Origin: Strix aluco
Lineage: Eukaryota; Chordata; Aves; Strigiformes; Strigidae
DNA length: 64,000 nucleotides
Direction of reading: 5' to 3'
Assembly (NCBI RefSeq): GCF_031877795.1
Contig: NC_133954.1
Location: 8,523,256 to 8,587,255, forward strand
Shown: one piece after another, positions 29,801-41,914 of the stretch
Layout of the letters: every line of letters starts with the position of its first letter
Numbering within the stretch: position 1 is the stretch's first letter
Notes under the pieces: generated by a model
Databases searched by the model: none
Told to the model about the DNA's origin: nothing
What the model saw: the letters and a program-made list of their open reading frames with translations, nothing else
Position numbers and translations under genes: made by a program

Positions 29801-32800
29801 GTTTTATGTGGCTTGTTATGGAGGTCAGATTCAAAATAAATTCACATTGAGGGTCTTGGTGCAGAGGAAAGGCATCAAAACGTGATTGTGTGGTGAGAGC
29901 CGCCTTAGGAACGGGCGGTGAGTTGAGCCCAAAGCCTCCTTGTGCTGTGGGTGTTTGGTAGCAGAAGGTGGTTGGAGAGCTCGGCGCAGGAGCTGGTGTG
30001 TGGTTTGTGTTCCCGAGCAGGGCGAAGCCCTCTGCGGAGAGCGGTGGTGAAGCCTTACCGAGAACTGCTTTAAATGTCAGAGAAGTGACCTTCAAGGCAA
30101 AGCAATCGTTTGACTTGCCTGAAACTTGTCGCTCATTCAGCTCTTGCAGAAGGGCAGTGGTGTGGGGGTAATTCAGCTCAGGTGGTGCTTGTTCTCTTCT
30201 CCGTCCCCCATCCCTCCAGCCGGTGTCCTGGCAGCGGGGGGGGGCATGCAGAGGACGTGTTCCTCGCGTGATGCTGCTGCCTTCCTCTGTGTCGGGTGTG
30301 TTTAGTTGGCAAATCAAGGCTGGTGAAAGCAAAAGCTGCTTCTACTGCTTTGTCAGCTGTTGCTAGGGGAAGTCGTGGGTATAAAACCAGTAATTCTGTA
30401 CGCTGGTGACGGGGGTATGTGGATGTGTCTGCAGAGCTGCTTTTCCTCAAAAGAAACTACAGAGGAGAAGCTGGAGTTGACAAGTTTTTGCTTTAAATTT
30501 GGGAAGTTGATTTGATTAATTGTTAGTTGATGCTATTAACTATTTTTAAAATTCCTTATGTCCATTTTTGCCAGTCGGTGGAATAGTGGCGATGCGCTTG
30601 TAGGAGTTTTTCCTTTGCAGAAGACTGTGGAAGCATCCCTGAAGTGAATAGCTGGATTTTAATTGCTCTGGTTTGTTGACTTCTCCAGTCTTTACGCTGC
30701 TGAGGTCTCAGTTTCTTTAATGGCTGCTGTATAGGGGATTTTCTGAGACTGGGACCACCAGAGTGGGACAGAACTGAAATGTCTGGCCCAACTCGCATGA
30801 GTTTCTTGGTGATTTGCTTTCAGGGCGAGCGAAGGTCTTTGGGAAGGCTGTGCTTGCCTTTCCTGACCTCTGCTCGGGTGCCTCTCGGAAGTGCTGGCTC
30901 CAGAAGCCCACCACAGCCTGCCATTGCAGCTCCTGCCACGTTGGCAAGGATTTGAAAGTGGAGTTGCTGCAACCACGCTTTGGTTGCCTTTTGTTTTCGT
31001 TGGTGCGAGATGAATGCAGCCCAGCCACTTTTATTTTTACGGTGTGGAAATGAAAGAGTGGCTGTGTGCATGCGTGTGCGCTCACACCCAGAAGTCCCTC
31101 AGGGAGAAGGTACCTTGGATAATAACCAACCCTAAATACTCCTCTTAACGTGGCTTATTAATAGACAGGACTTTTAAAAGCAGAAGGAAGCTGAGTCAAT
31201 TTTGTCCTGTGTAAAGCAGGGTAAACACAGTGCCAGGTACTTAGCGAGAGGTGGGTGATGCTGTGTCCGGTATCTGGAGCAGAAGAGGAGTTCCCTGCCC
31301 ACAGGAATTGAAATCGAAGGCAGCCAGATCTCGTTGTCCTTGAGATCGTGGTTTGGGTGTTTGGGATTATTTGGTTTTGGTGTTGGTGGTTCATCAGAAC
31401 CTGGTTAGACTGATTTTTTTTTTTTTTTCTTTTTGGAAAAACATGCTTTGGCTGTGGTCGCACCACTTAGGGTCTCTCTTCAGGATCAGGGTGTTTTCCT
31501 TTTGACTTGGTGTTAGTCCAGTACTGAGGCTGATGCTTTGACCCTGATTTGATGGCTTCATTTTTCTGCCATGATTTTAGACTAATTTTAAGCTTTTCTG
31601 ATTAAGTCGGACATCTTAGTGTCACTATTTTCCCCAGGCAGTTTCCTGGCTCCAAAGACTTTAGGCTTTGGTGAATTCCAGTTATTTAATGTAAAAGCCT
31701 GTCCCAGCTCCCCCTTATTAATTTTTAAGAGCTGGTACCCTCATGGCCTTTGGGGTAAAAGGTGTTTCTGTTTTTGATCATCAAAGACATTTGTAGGCAG
31801 ACTCAGACTGGCATCAGTGGGAGTGTTATCTCGGAGTCCTGTGCCAGCGGGTGCCGCTCAGGCCTCTGAAACCATTTCCCAAGCGTTACACAAAGTGCAG
31901 GTGCTTGCACCGTTGGTGAGCTCTGCTTGATACATGAGCTCAGTGCTGAAAAGGTCCCGCAGTGCTTCCCCATCACGTCCTCCTGGTGCTGGACTCGGGG
32001 TTCAGGCTGGACTCAGGGTTCAGGCACGCGTACCACTGTCCTTCCCTTCTGCCTGGCCTTTGGGCTGTGCTAGCGGAGCTGATCAGTGTCTCCAAAGCGG
32101 TTGCAGCAGGGAAAGTCTTTGCAAACAGCTCATGAGATCGTCTTCCAAACCCTGCAGAGGTTACTGCCCCTTCCCCTCTCCCCGCGCCTTCCCGCGCTCG
32201 GCCTCTGCGTGCCCCCGCGAAGGTGCCCTACTAACAGTCTTGCTCCACCAACCTTCAGGTGAAACAGTGTCACTGGTGGACGTGGACATCTCTCAGCGAG
32301 GACTGACCTCCCCTCACCCTCCGACTCCACCACCTCCACCACGAAGAAGCCTCAGCCTGCTAGGTACCGTCCTGGAGAGCGTCCTTGGCCGTGTGTCCGC
32401 CACGGGAGTGTAGGAACCGCCCGTCTGCCCTTGCAGGGACGGTGGAGGAGCGTCCCGAGGGTCCCCAGCAGCGGGCTCTCTGCCTGCTCATCTGAGCCCC
32501 TAACATGCCAGCTCACCCTGCCCTGGCAGAGGACTTGTTTTGGTGTTTGCTGAAAGCTTCAGAGTTTCTCTTAGATCAGCCAGGAGGGGAGGGTGGTGGT
32601 GGAGCAGTGTGAGGTGGGAGGTAACGTGCTGGTTTTGTAGCATTTCTGTTGCTTTTGGAATCTTTTCCCCCTTCCTGTCCATCGCCCAGCGAGGCCAGTT
32701 CCTGTCTGTGCTCTCTAGTCAGTGGAAGTGGAGGCTCCCTGGGAGGCTGCTGCACCAGGAGCCTGGCTTTGCTGCTCTACATCCTCCGAGGAGGAGGTTC

Positions 32801-35800
32801 CTCTGAGCAGGAGCAGCTTAGCATGGGTAAAGTCAGCCTTAGTGAGCAGCACCTTAGCATGTCCTGTCTCCTGTAAATGCCTGTCTGGTGCCTCAAGCTG
32901 CACGTGAGGAGCTGGCTGGGCTGGAAGACGGACTCCCTCGCCCTGGGAGCGCGTGTGAGCGTGCACGTGTGTGCGCCCAGCTCCGACCTGGTGCCAAGTG
33001 GCAGCAGCCCCCCGCGCTCGGAAGCTCCATCTCCGCTTCTCCAGGCAGCGCCGAGTGCCGGTTTGCTCTTTGTCAGGCGCTCGCCGGCGCAGAGCTCGCT
33101 CGCTTTCCTGTTTTCTGAACCTCTCTTGCTTCTGTTCTCTCCTAGATGATATCAGTGGGACGCTGCCTACATCTGTCCTAGTGGGTCCAATGGGCTCCTC
33201 CCTGCAGTCTTTCCCTCTGCCTCCGCCTCCTCCGCCCCATGCCCCAGGTCAGCTTAGCTTTAGCAGCAAGGCTCTGGCTTTCCCTTCAGGGATCTGGACT
33301 TCGAGGGTGGTTGTTTTTTTTTTCTTTTTTGGTAAACTTTAAGGCTGCACTTGGGTTTTAACAGCAGCGGTGCTGCCTGTGCTGCCCGCTCAGGGACGTG
33401 CGGTCCTGCGCTGCCGAGCGCTCGGGCGCTGTTGTGCCAAGGCTCTTGTTGCCCGCCGTAGTTTTGCTGAAGCTCGTGACTGCATCAGCTTTCTCCTCAG
33501 TTCGACATCTCCCGTTTTCTCTGGTTCCTCTCGGAAGCGCAGCCCACCCTGATTTGCGCAGTGTCAGGTAACGGGTGAGTGAGTGTCAGGAAGGAGCGGT
33601 GGGAGCAGGGTTCAGTGCAGGAGCCCCAGCTTTGAGAGCCAGCCTGGCGCGTGGTCCCACCAAACAGCACCCGAGGAGTTTTCCTGCGCATTTACCCTTT
33701 TGCTTTTGGTTTCCTTCAGGACCCAGAGGGTTTTAACTGCCCCTTTTTCAGGCTGTGTGTTCATTCCTTCCAGTCCGTGCCGCCTGGCACTTCCCTGCCT
33801 TCCCTCCGAGCCAGCATAAGGAAATAGCAGGTGAAGGTGCTGAGTTAGTCGCCGTGGAAGCGCCAGGCAGTGGCTCCCGCTGTGTCCTTCACAAGGACAT
33901 TGTCCTTCCACCCGTCAGCCCAGCTTCCTCCTCCCCGCTGCAGCTCTGCCCCTCCTGCCCTGACCTCTAGAGCCGTGCGAGGGGGACGGGGTGTCGGGGG
34001 AACGTTCATCTTTGGGCTGAGCTCCCCGTGGGTGACCGTGGCCTTGGGCTCTGCCTCTCTCCCTCTGCAGACGCTTTCCCACGGATTGTCCCGCTGAGGC
34101 CGACGGAGGCGATGCCCGGCCAGCCCGCCCCGCACCTCCAGTGTCCGCTCTACCGCCCCGACTCCAGCAGCTTCGCAGCCAGCTTGCGAGAGCTGGAGAA
34201 GGTAACGCCGACGGGGGGTGGTGGCAGCAGCCAGAAGGGAAAGAGTGAGGGTCTAAGCTCTGGTTTTTGGGGACTGCTCATCCCTTTGGGAGAGCTGGGA
34301 GCGTAAGATTAGGATAGGACTGAAAAAAAACCCCAACCCTCCTGTCTTTCTCCCAGTGAGGTCTTTGAGTCTGGGAAAGCATTTTTTATGCATGGGAGGG
34401 GTGTCATAGTCTCATCTGTTCTGGGTGTTAAGGGTTGTGGTGGTGCACTTCATCCAGGAGCAACGAGTTCCAACCATCCATCCATCCTGCGCGGGTACAG
34501 CCAGGCACTTCCATTTTGGTGTTTAAAAGGAATTAACAAGAGCAAATCGTATTGTGTTTGGTTGCTGATAAAATCTTTCTTGCTAGCAATCTGCTGATGT
34601 GCTGGCTGTCTCTTTTCCTAGTGCGGGTGGTACTGGGGACCGATGAACTGGGAGGACGCAGAGATGAAGCTGAAGGGGAAGCCGGATGGGTCCTTTCTGG
34701 TCCGAGACAGTTCTGACCCCCGTTACATCCTGAGCCTCAGCTTTCGGTCGCAGGGCATCACCCATCACACCAGGATGGAGCACTACAGAGGTGAGAGCCC
34801 CGGCCGGGTCTGGGGGTGCTGCTGACGGCAGAGGCCTGGGGCTGGGGACCAGTCTGATCTCAAGGTCCCAGGACAGTGCTCTGGGGCACAGAAGAGGGGG
34901 AGCAGCAGCAGCGTGTCCTTGCTCTTATGTTGGGGTTCCGCAGGAGGCCTTTGGAGCTGCATTTGACTTGGCTTCTTGTGCCTCAAGCAACACCTCTCCT
35001 TATAATTCTGAAAAACTGGGGAATACAAGAGTTCCCTGTGCCTGTCCCCAGGCCTGGCTTTGGAAAACTTGACTCCAAGAAAATAATGATGGCAAAGTCT
35101 TTGGGATCCCGTGTGGCTGAGATGAGATGTACAGCAAGAGCCCTCATTCGTAGCAGTCAGTGCTTCCCAAAGTGAAACTTGTTTCTTTGTGAACTGAGAA
35201 GGAATCTCCTGATATCGTGGCTTTGTTCTCCCCCTGGGAGATGCTTGGCAGTGGCACCAGGTGCAGTCGGTCCCAGGCTGAGCCTTTAGCTCCACCGTGG
35301 TGGGTTTTTATTCCAAGAACTGTTCGTGGCCTTTCTTCCTGCTGCGCTCGCCCTCCTGCGTGGGCTGCTTCTCGCCTCGCCCGCACGCTTTGTCTGCTCA
35401 TCTTCACACGTGGTTTTCTGTGTCGAGCCCTGGCACAGGCAGCTGTCCTCAGGCTGAGCGAAATGCCCGAGAGGCTCAATGCACGGGGAGGAAGCTGCCC
35501 TGGAACCAGTGGGCAAGCTTTAATAACAGCTGCTATAGAGCCTTGTCATTACATGTGCCTGCAAATAATGGGTTCAGAGGCTTCCCAGCCAACCTGCCGC
35601 AGAAAATAGTGGTTTGGAACCTTCCAGAGCAAAGCTCATCTTTTTCTCCCTTTTACCTTTGCCCCAGGGATGCTCCTGTTGTCCTTTTACCCCTCTGCTA
35701 GCAGAACCTGGCAGCGCTTCTGGCCCCTCTGATGGAAAGATGCCCCAGCACTAATTCTAGCCCAGCTAGAGCCACTTCCCCCGTCCCTGGCCGTTGCGTA

Positions 35801-38800
35801 AGAAGGGAGGATTTTCATCACCCTGTCCTTACAGAAATTACAAGAAGCTCTTGCAGCTGGAGGAGATGTCAGGCTGCCTGTACAGTGGATACTTTTTCAT
35901 AATTGAGCTTTGGAGCGAACTTCTCTTGCTGCTGGTCTGGTTTCTTATTTTGGGGCTGGGTTATATCCTTAGCTGGTGTCCTTCCCTGTCCTCAAGCTGT
36001 CCTCCTCGCTGCACAGATGAAGGTTGGTGCTGCCACCTTCCCTCGAGCTGTTCTCCCAGCCATGGCTCCACATCGAGGAGTTCAGTTTTGGGGGTGCAGC
36101 GCTTCGCTCTGGGTCAACGGCCCCGTGCCCCCCCCCCCCCTCCCGCCCCCCCAGGACTTGTGCCTTGTGCTGAATGTGCTGCGGCAGCGTGGAAAACTGC
36201 AGAGCGGAGCACTTTGATAAACCCATGAAGATGACAAATGGTGAGGCTGGGGGAATGGTAAAGAGATAAATGCTTGACCTTCAGGTTTCGGGTAGATGAG
36301 AGGAAGAAACCACAATTTCTTTGTCTTTTTTTAGGCCAGCTGAGTAGGCAGGCTGGGGAGGCTGGTGTTTGTGCTTTTGTCCTTTGCATCTACTGGCTAC
36401 TTTTAAGGGCTCATTCAGATCTGAGATTCCCAAGAATTACTTATTTTTGTGCTTGCTGACCCTGGATGTTTAGCAGGTGCTCCCGAACTGGCCCATGGCA
36501 GAGGTGAGAGGTACCTTTTCCCAGTAAAGCCTACCAGACACAGCTGTGGGGAGAGGAGGTGTGGTTTAAATTTTGTGGGCTGTATCTAGCCCCTGTGTTG
36601 CTGGTTGCTCTCCACCCTAGAGAAAGCCGTGAGTGCTGGGCATCCTACAGAGCTGCTTCCTCTGGTTTTTCTCTAACAGGTTGGTGATGCTGCTGGGGGA
36701 GCTGCTCCTCCAAAAAGTCCCTGACCTGAAATATGTCCTGGGCACCTCTGATTTGGCTATGCTTTGTCCTTAACACAAGTTCTTTACGTGGAGATGGGGT
36801 GTTTTCAGAGTCCTTTCTGGTTACAGCGCTTGTGCAGATGAGCGGTGTCACCCACCTCCTGCGGGAATCTGCCCCGCTGCAGGCGTGTGGATCGGCTCCT
36901 GATGGGCTCCGTCCTGAACAGGGCCCTTGTTTTCCCATTTTGCTCTGCCTGGTGAAGCTCCGCTCTGTGGTGGCTCTTGCTGGGGCGCTGACAAATGTGC
37001 AGGTGGAAAGGGAGGTACAGGGGGGGCGGAGGGGGATGCAGGCAGCGTTTTGACAGGTAAGGGGGGATAAATGGCTGCGTTTTGGTGCAAGGAGGGGGTG
37101 TCTGGCTGCAGCCAAAGAGATCGTGAGACTGGTCTGACCTGAGGCTTAAACTTAACCTATTTAGAGATCTGTAAACAGGTTAGCAGGCCTGCTTTCCCTG
37201 GGTTGCCCAGCTCCAGTTTCATTGTTGTTTCACCGCTCGAGCTTGGTGCCTCCGTCGTGTCAGGTGGCAGCATAGGGAGGGCTGTCGGGGTATCCTGACA
37301 GTAATTTGAATTAAGCTGTTGGAAACAGCTGCTCCAATGCTTGCTTTGAAATAAGTGATCCCTGACAGCTCTCAGGCTGGCAGAAGGGGCCTTCAGCACC
37401 TGGATCGCTGTTTTTACGTACCGGTGTGTGGGCTGACCTGCTCCGATGCGCTGGCTTGCTTTGGGAGTGCTGCTGCTGGGACGCTGCGGAGGAGCAGGGC
37501 CATCTGCTAACGCTCTCTTAAAGTGTGTTTTGATAGTTTAAATTTAAGACCCAGCAGTCGTTGCAGGCTGTTTACAAGTTCAGGCAAGCATGACTTGTGG
37601 CCGTGCCTGGGTTGCAGTGGTCACGTTGGCACGTCTTTCTGCGTATCCTCAGCTCATGGAGAGCACTGGTTCCAGTGGAACAGCGTCCTTGCAAGCTGGT
37701 GCTACTGGTGTTTCCTCTTAGTGCCCTGCCTTGTCCCAGCTCTATGAGAAATAGTCAGCCTGGGACATTCACCTGGTTTTGGAGAACATCAGACTTGTGA
37801 CTAAATGTCTCCTCTTGCCACCAGCACTGCTAAAACGTGAAACCTTTTCTGTTCTGTTGGAAGGGACCTTCAGCCTGTGGTGCCACCCCAAGTTTGAAGA
37901 CCGCTGCCAGTCTGTGGTGGAGTTCATAAAGAGAGCAATCATGCACTCCAAAAATGGGAAGTTTCTCTACTTCCTCCGATCCAGGGTTCCAGGTAAGTCT
38001 CCTGCTCTGAGTCTGGGGGGTGTTTTGCTCTGTGATTAGCTGCTGCTCTGTCCTAGAGGGCTGGTTTAACGTGGCTTTGCTCTGCTGTGCTCAGTGCCCT
38101 GCTCTGCATCCTTGCCCACAGACTTCTCGGAAGGATCCTGAGGAGCAGATCTCCCACCTAATAGCTGCACCACTTAATTGTGGTGGGAAGGAGACTTCCC
38201 AAACCTTTCTTTCCAGGACTGTGGAAACATGATACTATCTCACACTATGACAAACGGAGCTGAAGACTGAAAAGCTGCTCCCTCAACAAGCAATTATTTG
38301 CCTACTAAAACTCTGCTTTCTTCCCTCCCCCAGTCTCAGTACTGCTGTTCTTACAAACCACTCCATGCTTTGTAGTTTCCCAGCTCTCCCTTAGCTGAGA
38401 CCCACCTGGGGCTGTCGAGGGGAGAGACGTTCAGCTGAGCATGTGGGAACATTTCCAAGTGTGAGCTCAACGTGAGCCTCGAGCGATAGATACTGTAGAT
38501 TCAGAGTCCCTGGGGGGACCGTGATGCCAGAGCCCATCAACAGGCAGGTGCTTGCAAGCAAGGAGGGAGCATTAGTGCAGCTTTGTTGAAGCACGTTTGA
38601 CTGCAGAGTGCTTGTTTCCCCGTCCATCAAACCTTAAGCCTCCCTCCTGCTAAATCTGGGCAGGCAACTGGACCAGTATCTTTATATTTTTTCTGATTTT
38701 TGCTTGTCCTGGTGTACCAGAAAGCGAACCAAGAAATCCAGTGTGAGAAGAAGGGAAGAGTCTGCCAAATAGGCAAATATGCCCCGTAATTTTGAGGGAG

Positions 38801-41800
38801 CAACAGTAGGGGACAGAATTTGGAGGGTGAGCGAGCGGTGATGCTTTGAACAAAACAGAGCAGGAATGGGAACGTGGTGAGACGGGTGGCTGCAGTGAAG
38901 CAGAGAGGGGCAGGAGTGAGCAGAGTGTGAGGAATTGTGGTAAATCTGCAAGTGAAATGATAGTAAATTTGCTCCTTATCCCTATTGCCATCATGCCTGC
39001 AGGCCCTGATGGTGACAGCGACCTCTCCATGGCACTGCAGCATGGAGAGAACTCAGCCCAAAGATTTTCTGGACTAGAAGAGGCTGGAGGGGAGGAGGGA
39101 TGGGCTGTAGCAGGGCTGGAGTCACAGCCCAGATCTGTTCAGTGTTGCCCTCTGCTGCAAACACCACCAATAACTGGAAAGCTGATTTATAACGCGCTGG
39201 GGAGAAGAGGGATGTAAAGCTGGTTTTGCAATGTACCCTATTTTCAAAAAAATCCTTTCAAATTAAAGATACTTCACCTTCCTGATCCTGAGATCCCTTC
39301 AAGAACAGGGCTTTGAGGGCTTAGGGCTCCAGGTAAATACCTTAGAAAGGACTTGCTCTAGGAAAATCTCCTCCAAATACCTTGGAAAGGACTTGGCTTA
39401 CAAAAATATCATCCAAAAAGAAAATAACCTCCCCAAACAGTGCTGTGCACCTGCTGAGGAGTCCCTTGCTCCCGTGCTGCTGGCTCAGGGTCCTGCGTCT
39501 CTCCGTGTGGGTGCAGCGTCGGGCCTGGGCGCTGCTCAGAGCCGCTGCGCCTTGAGCCTTGAAAAACCAAAAGTCTCGCGCTGGTGCCTGATCTTTAGCG
39601 GGAGGACACTGAGGAGCTGCATCTCCCCAGTGTGCTCGTTAGTGCCGTTCTCCTGCTGAAACGTTAACTGCTGCTCAGAGGAGGGGGCTGTTTCCAGCTC
39701 GCATCTGGCTCCTGGCAGCGAGGCGCGGGGCTAGCGCAGCGTGCGGAGCTCGTGCTGCGTCCCCGGAGTCGCTGGCTGAGCTCCCAGAGGCTAATTCCTT
39801 TTTGGTAGGAGGATAAGGGTGGGGGGGGGAGAATCCAGCCTTCAATTGATTGCTGTTCTTTGCTTTCTCAAAAGCTGGCTCGCAGCTTCCTGAGCTGCCT
39901 GGAGCAGTTTTGAGCCCATCTTAGTGTGAAGAGCTTTCCCTTTTCTCCTTTCACTCCATTGCCCTCAGAGACAAGCCAGCAGGAGGGGGTTAGAGTGTAA
40001 CTCGCTTTGAATCCTTCTGTAAAGACAGATAAAACCTTGTGCTGTGAAGGAGCCCAGCTCCCAAAGATCCTTCCTGGTGCTCCTGCCGACCTCTCGGTTC
40101 TGTGGGCTCGATTGTTGCTCTTAACTTTGGGGGAGGAGGAGGAGGTTGCGGGGTGGGGGATGGCTGGATGCAACTCGCTTTCAGCCCTGCGAGGTTGCTC
40201 CCTGCGTGGGGAGCTGGCTGGAGCGAAGCTGCTGCTGCCTCTGCCTTTGTGCCCAGCCTCGTGACCCCAAGAATGAGCAACTCTGGCGCAGCTTGAGCTG
40301 ACCAAATCCCCCAGCTTTTTTTTAACGCCTCGCTAGAACTACCCAAAGGCTGTGCAGAGCAAAAGCCTACGTGCCGGTCATGCTGCCCGCCTTCTCCTTC
40401 AGTTTTCTCCTGTATCCTTTCAAAAGTCTGTTGCTTCTCTGTATAAAGTGATGCTTCATCTGCCAGTCAGGGAGAGGGGGGGTGGTGAGGAGCTCGCAGT
40501 GTCCCGGGATCTGTTTTTCCCCAGCCACCCTGTGACATCAGAACTGTTGCTGCCGTGTGAGGAAGGCTGGAGATATTTTGCAGCCAAAGGGGTATCACCC
40601 CTGGAAGGTTTGGCTCCCCACTCCCAAGCGACTCCGAAGCGGTGGGCTCCTGGGCAGATATCACATAATCCCAGAATCATCTGGGTTGGAAAAGACCCTG
40701 AAGCTCCTCCAGTCCAACCATGAACCTCACCCTGACCGTTCCCAACTCCACCAGATCCCTCAGCGCTGGCTCAACCCGACTCTTCAACCCCTCCAGGGAT
40801 GGGGACTCCCCCCCTGCCCTGGGCAGCCCATTCCAACGCCCAACAACCCCTTCTGCAAAGAAATCCTTCCTAAGAGCCAGTCTGACCCTGCCCTGGCGCA
40901 GCTTGAGGCCATTCCCTCTTGGCCTGGCGCTGGTTCCTTGGCTCAAGAGACTCCTCCCCCCTCTCTGCACCCTCCTTCCAGGGAGTTGCAGAGGGCCAGG
41001 AGGTCTCCCCTCAGCCTCCTCTTCTCCAGACTAAACCCCCCCAGTTCCCTCAGCCGCTCCCCATCAGACCTGTGCTCCAGACCCTGCACCAGCTCTGTTG
41101 CCCTTCTCTGGACACGCTCGAGTCATTCAATGGCCTTTTTGGAGTGAGGGGCCCAAAACTGAACACAGGAATTGAGGTGCAGCCAAGATAATGTGATGAA
41201 CGCAGCCTTGCAGAGAGCTCCGCTTCCCCAGAGCCCCCTTCTCCTTTCTGAATCAGTAGTGTTTCCTTTCTAACACACCACTTCTCTCCAATATTGCTTT
41301 TTTCCAAAGGTCTCCCTCCAACGCCTGTCCAGCTCCTGTATCCAGTCTCCAGGTTCAGCAACGTCAAATCCCTTCAGCACCTTTGCCGCTTCCGGATCAG
41401 GCAGTTGGTCCGAATAGACCACATCCCCGACCTCCCGCTGCCCAAGTAAGGCTCGAGGGCCCCCCTGGGGATGAGTCTCTCCGGTTTCCTCCCTGACCCT
41501 CGCTGCAGCAGGCAGTGAGAAGGCGTCTGTATCTGCAGAGGGGCTGTGGGAGGGAGTAGTTGATAACTTCAGCCTTGGGACAGTGTCCTGAGGTGTGTAG
41601 GCTGCGTGCGGGAGTGGTGACCACCTCGGGAGTGAGGTGCTACCTGTGGGTGCCACCACCTTGGGGTGCTGGCTCCTGTTTCTGCTGGAGGTGACTGTGC
41701 TGGGTGGGCTGGAGGGGGAGGTTCTGGTGCTCCTTTGCAGACATTGGCGTGGTGGTGGCTCAGGGTTAAAGCTTCTGCCCGTTCCTTCCCCAGGCCCCTG

Positions 41801-41914
41801 ATCTCCTACATCCGCAAGTTCTACTACTACGACCCGCAGGAGGAGGTGTATCTGTCGCTGAAGGAAGCTCAGCTCATCTCCAAACAGAAGCAGGAGACCG
41901 AATCCTCCACGTAG
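22934..41914 (+). CDS. SOCS7: Suppressor of cytokine signalling 7, complete, 9 coding exons
   Basis: SOCS7 is an SH2/SOCS-box adaptor that recruits Elongin B/C and Cullin-5 to tyrosine-phosphorylated targets; it is linked to insulin, STAT and Reelin-Dab1 signalling (established). Exons: 22934-23844, 28994-29058, 32259-32363, 33146-33247, 34071-34201, 34622-34790, 37864-37992, 41310-41445, 41794-41914; all GT-AG, 1869 nt, 622 residues. Order: Ala/Gly-rich N-terminus, [14 protein letters not shown], basic [13 protein letters not shown], Pro-rich [14 protein letters not shown] and [13 protein letters not shown]2 domain from [13 protein letters not shown] (FLVR arginine at residue 466), and SOCS box [20 protein letters not shown] with LPLPKPL. 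Human SOCS7 starts at MVFRN (ATG 23165 here); the upstream ATG adds 77 residues in frame and has the better -3 base. The SH2 and SOCS regions are almost identical to human. Confidence 0.96.
24243..24318. repeat. Exact 38-bp tandem duplication
   Basis: Units 24243-24280 and 24281-24318 are identical, beginning GGACCGGTGAGGCGGCGGGT. Confidence 0.95.
25199..25222. repeat. Inverted repeat, 9-bp arms
   Basis: GAAGCTGTT and AACAGCTTC are perfect reverse complements separated by six bases. The arms also contain CAGCTT/AAGCTG, and the flanks are AT-rich relative to the intron. Confidence 0.85.
28465..28534. repeat. 35-bp tandem duplication
   Basis: Two copies of GGGTCCTCATCAGAGGTGTG plus TTTTxAGCTGTTTC, differing at about one base. 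Confidence 0.9.
28994..29058 (+). CDS. SOCS7: SOCS7 coding exon 2
   Basis: A 65-nt exon between CCGATAG and GTAAGG encoding [19 protein letters not shown]. Confidence 0.93.
29059..32258 (+). other. SOCS7 intron 2
   Basis: No supportable gene. It is AT-richer than most of the window, with a poly-T run near 31415-31428. Short frames on both strands show no domain. Confidence 0.7.
32259..32363 (+). CDS. SOCS7: SOCS7 coding exon 3
   Basis: It encodes [20 protein letters not shown] and the first proline-rich stretch. The donor is GTACCG. Confidence 0.94.
33146..33247 (+). CDS. SOCS7: SOCS7 coding exon 4
   Basis: It encodes [20 protein letters not shown] and the second proline-rich stretch, a probable SH3 ligand. 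The donor is GTCAGC. Confidence 0.94.
34071..34201 (+). CDS. SOCS7: SOCS7 coding exon 5
   Basis: It encodes [20 protein letters not shown], the segment just before the SH2 domain. The donor is GTAACG. Confidence 0.94.
34622..34790 (+). CDS. SOCS7: SOCS7 coding exon 6: SH2 N-terminal half
   Basis: It encodes the start of the SH2 domain, including GSFLVRDSS with the phosphotyrosine-binding arginine. The donor is GTGAGA. Confidence 0.96.
34791..37863 (+). other. SOCS7 intron 6
   Basis: No supportable gene or repeat family. A C-rich low-complexity run lies at about 36128-36152. Confidence 0.7.
37864..37992 (+). CDS. SOCS7: SOCS7 coding exon 7: SH2 C-terminal half
   Basis: It encodes [20 protein letters not shown] and [14 protein letters not shown]. 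The donor is GTAAGT. Confidence 0.96.
37993..41309 (+). other. SOCS7 intron 7
   Basis: It contains the reverse-strand CR1 at 40661-41190; otherwise nothing supportable. Confidence 0.75.
40661..41190 (-). mobile_element. CR1 LINE 3' end, minus orientation
   Basis: The reverse complement of the same CR1 3' region as at 16570-17084. It starts TCACATAATCCCAGAATCAT (tail), then GGGTTGGAAAAGACC, and runs to GGGGCCCAAAACTGAACACA. It ends about 120 bases before the SOCS7 exon 8 acceptor. Confidence 0.93.
41310..41445 (+). CDS. SOCS7: SOCS7 coding exon 8: SOCS box
   Basis: It encodes [10 protein letters not shown] (BC box, Elongin C contact) and [10 protein letters not shown] (start of the Cul box). 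The donor is GTAAGG. Confidence 0.96.
41794..41914 (+). CDS. SOCS7: SOCS7 last coding exon
   Basis: It encodes [20 protein letters not shown] and [12 protein letters not shown], ending at TAG 41912-41914. Confidence 0.96.

Noticed and set aside
37850-37875. TTGGAAGGGACCTT at the SOCS7 exon 7 acceptor resembling a CR1 end
   Set aside because: The match is short, the exon encodes the SH2 sequence conserved in human, and no CR1 sequence flanks it.
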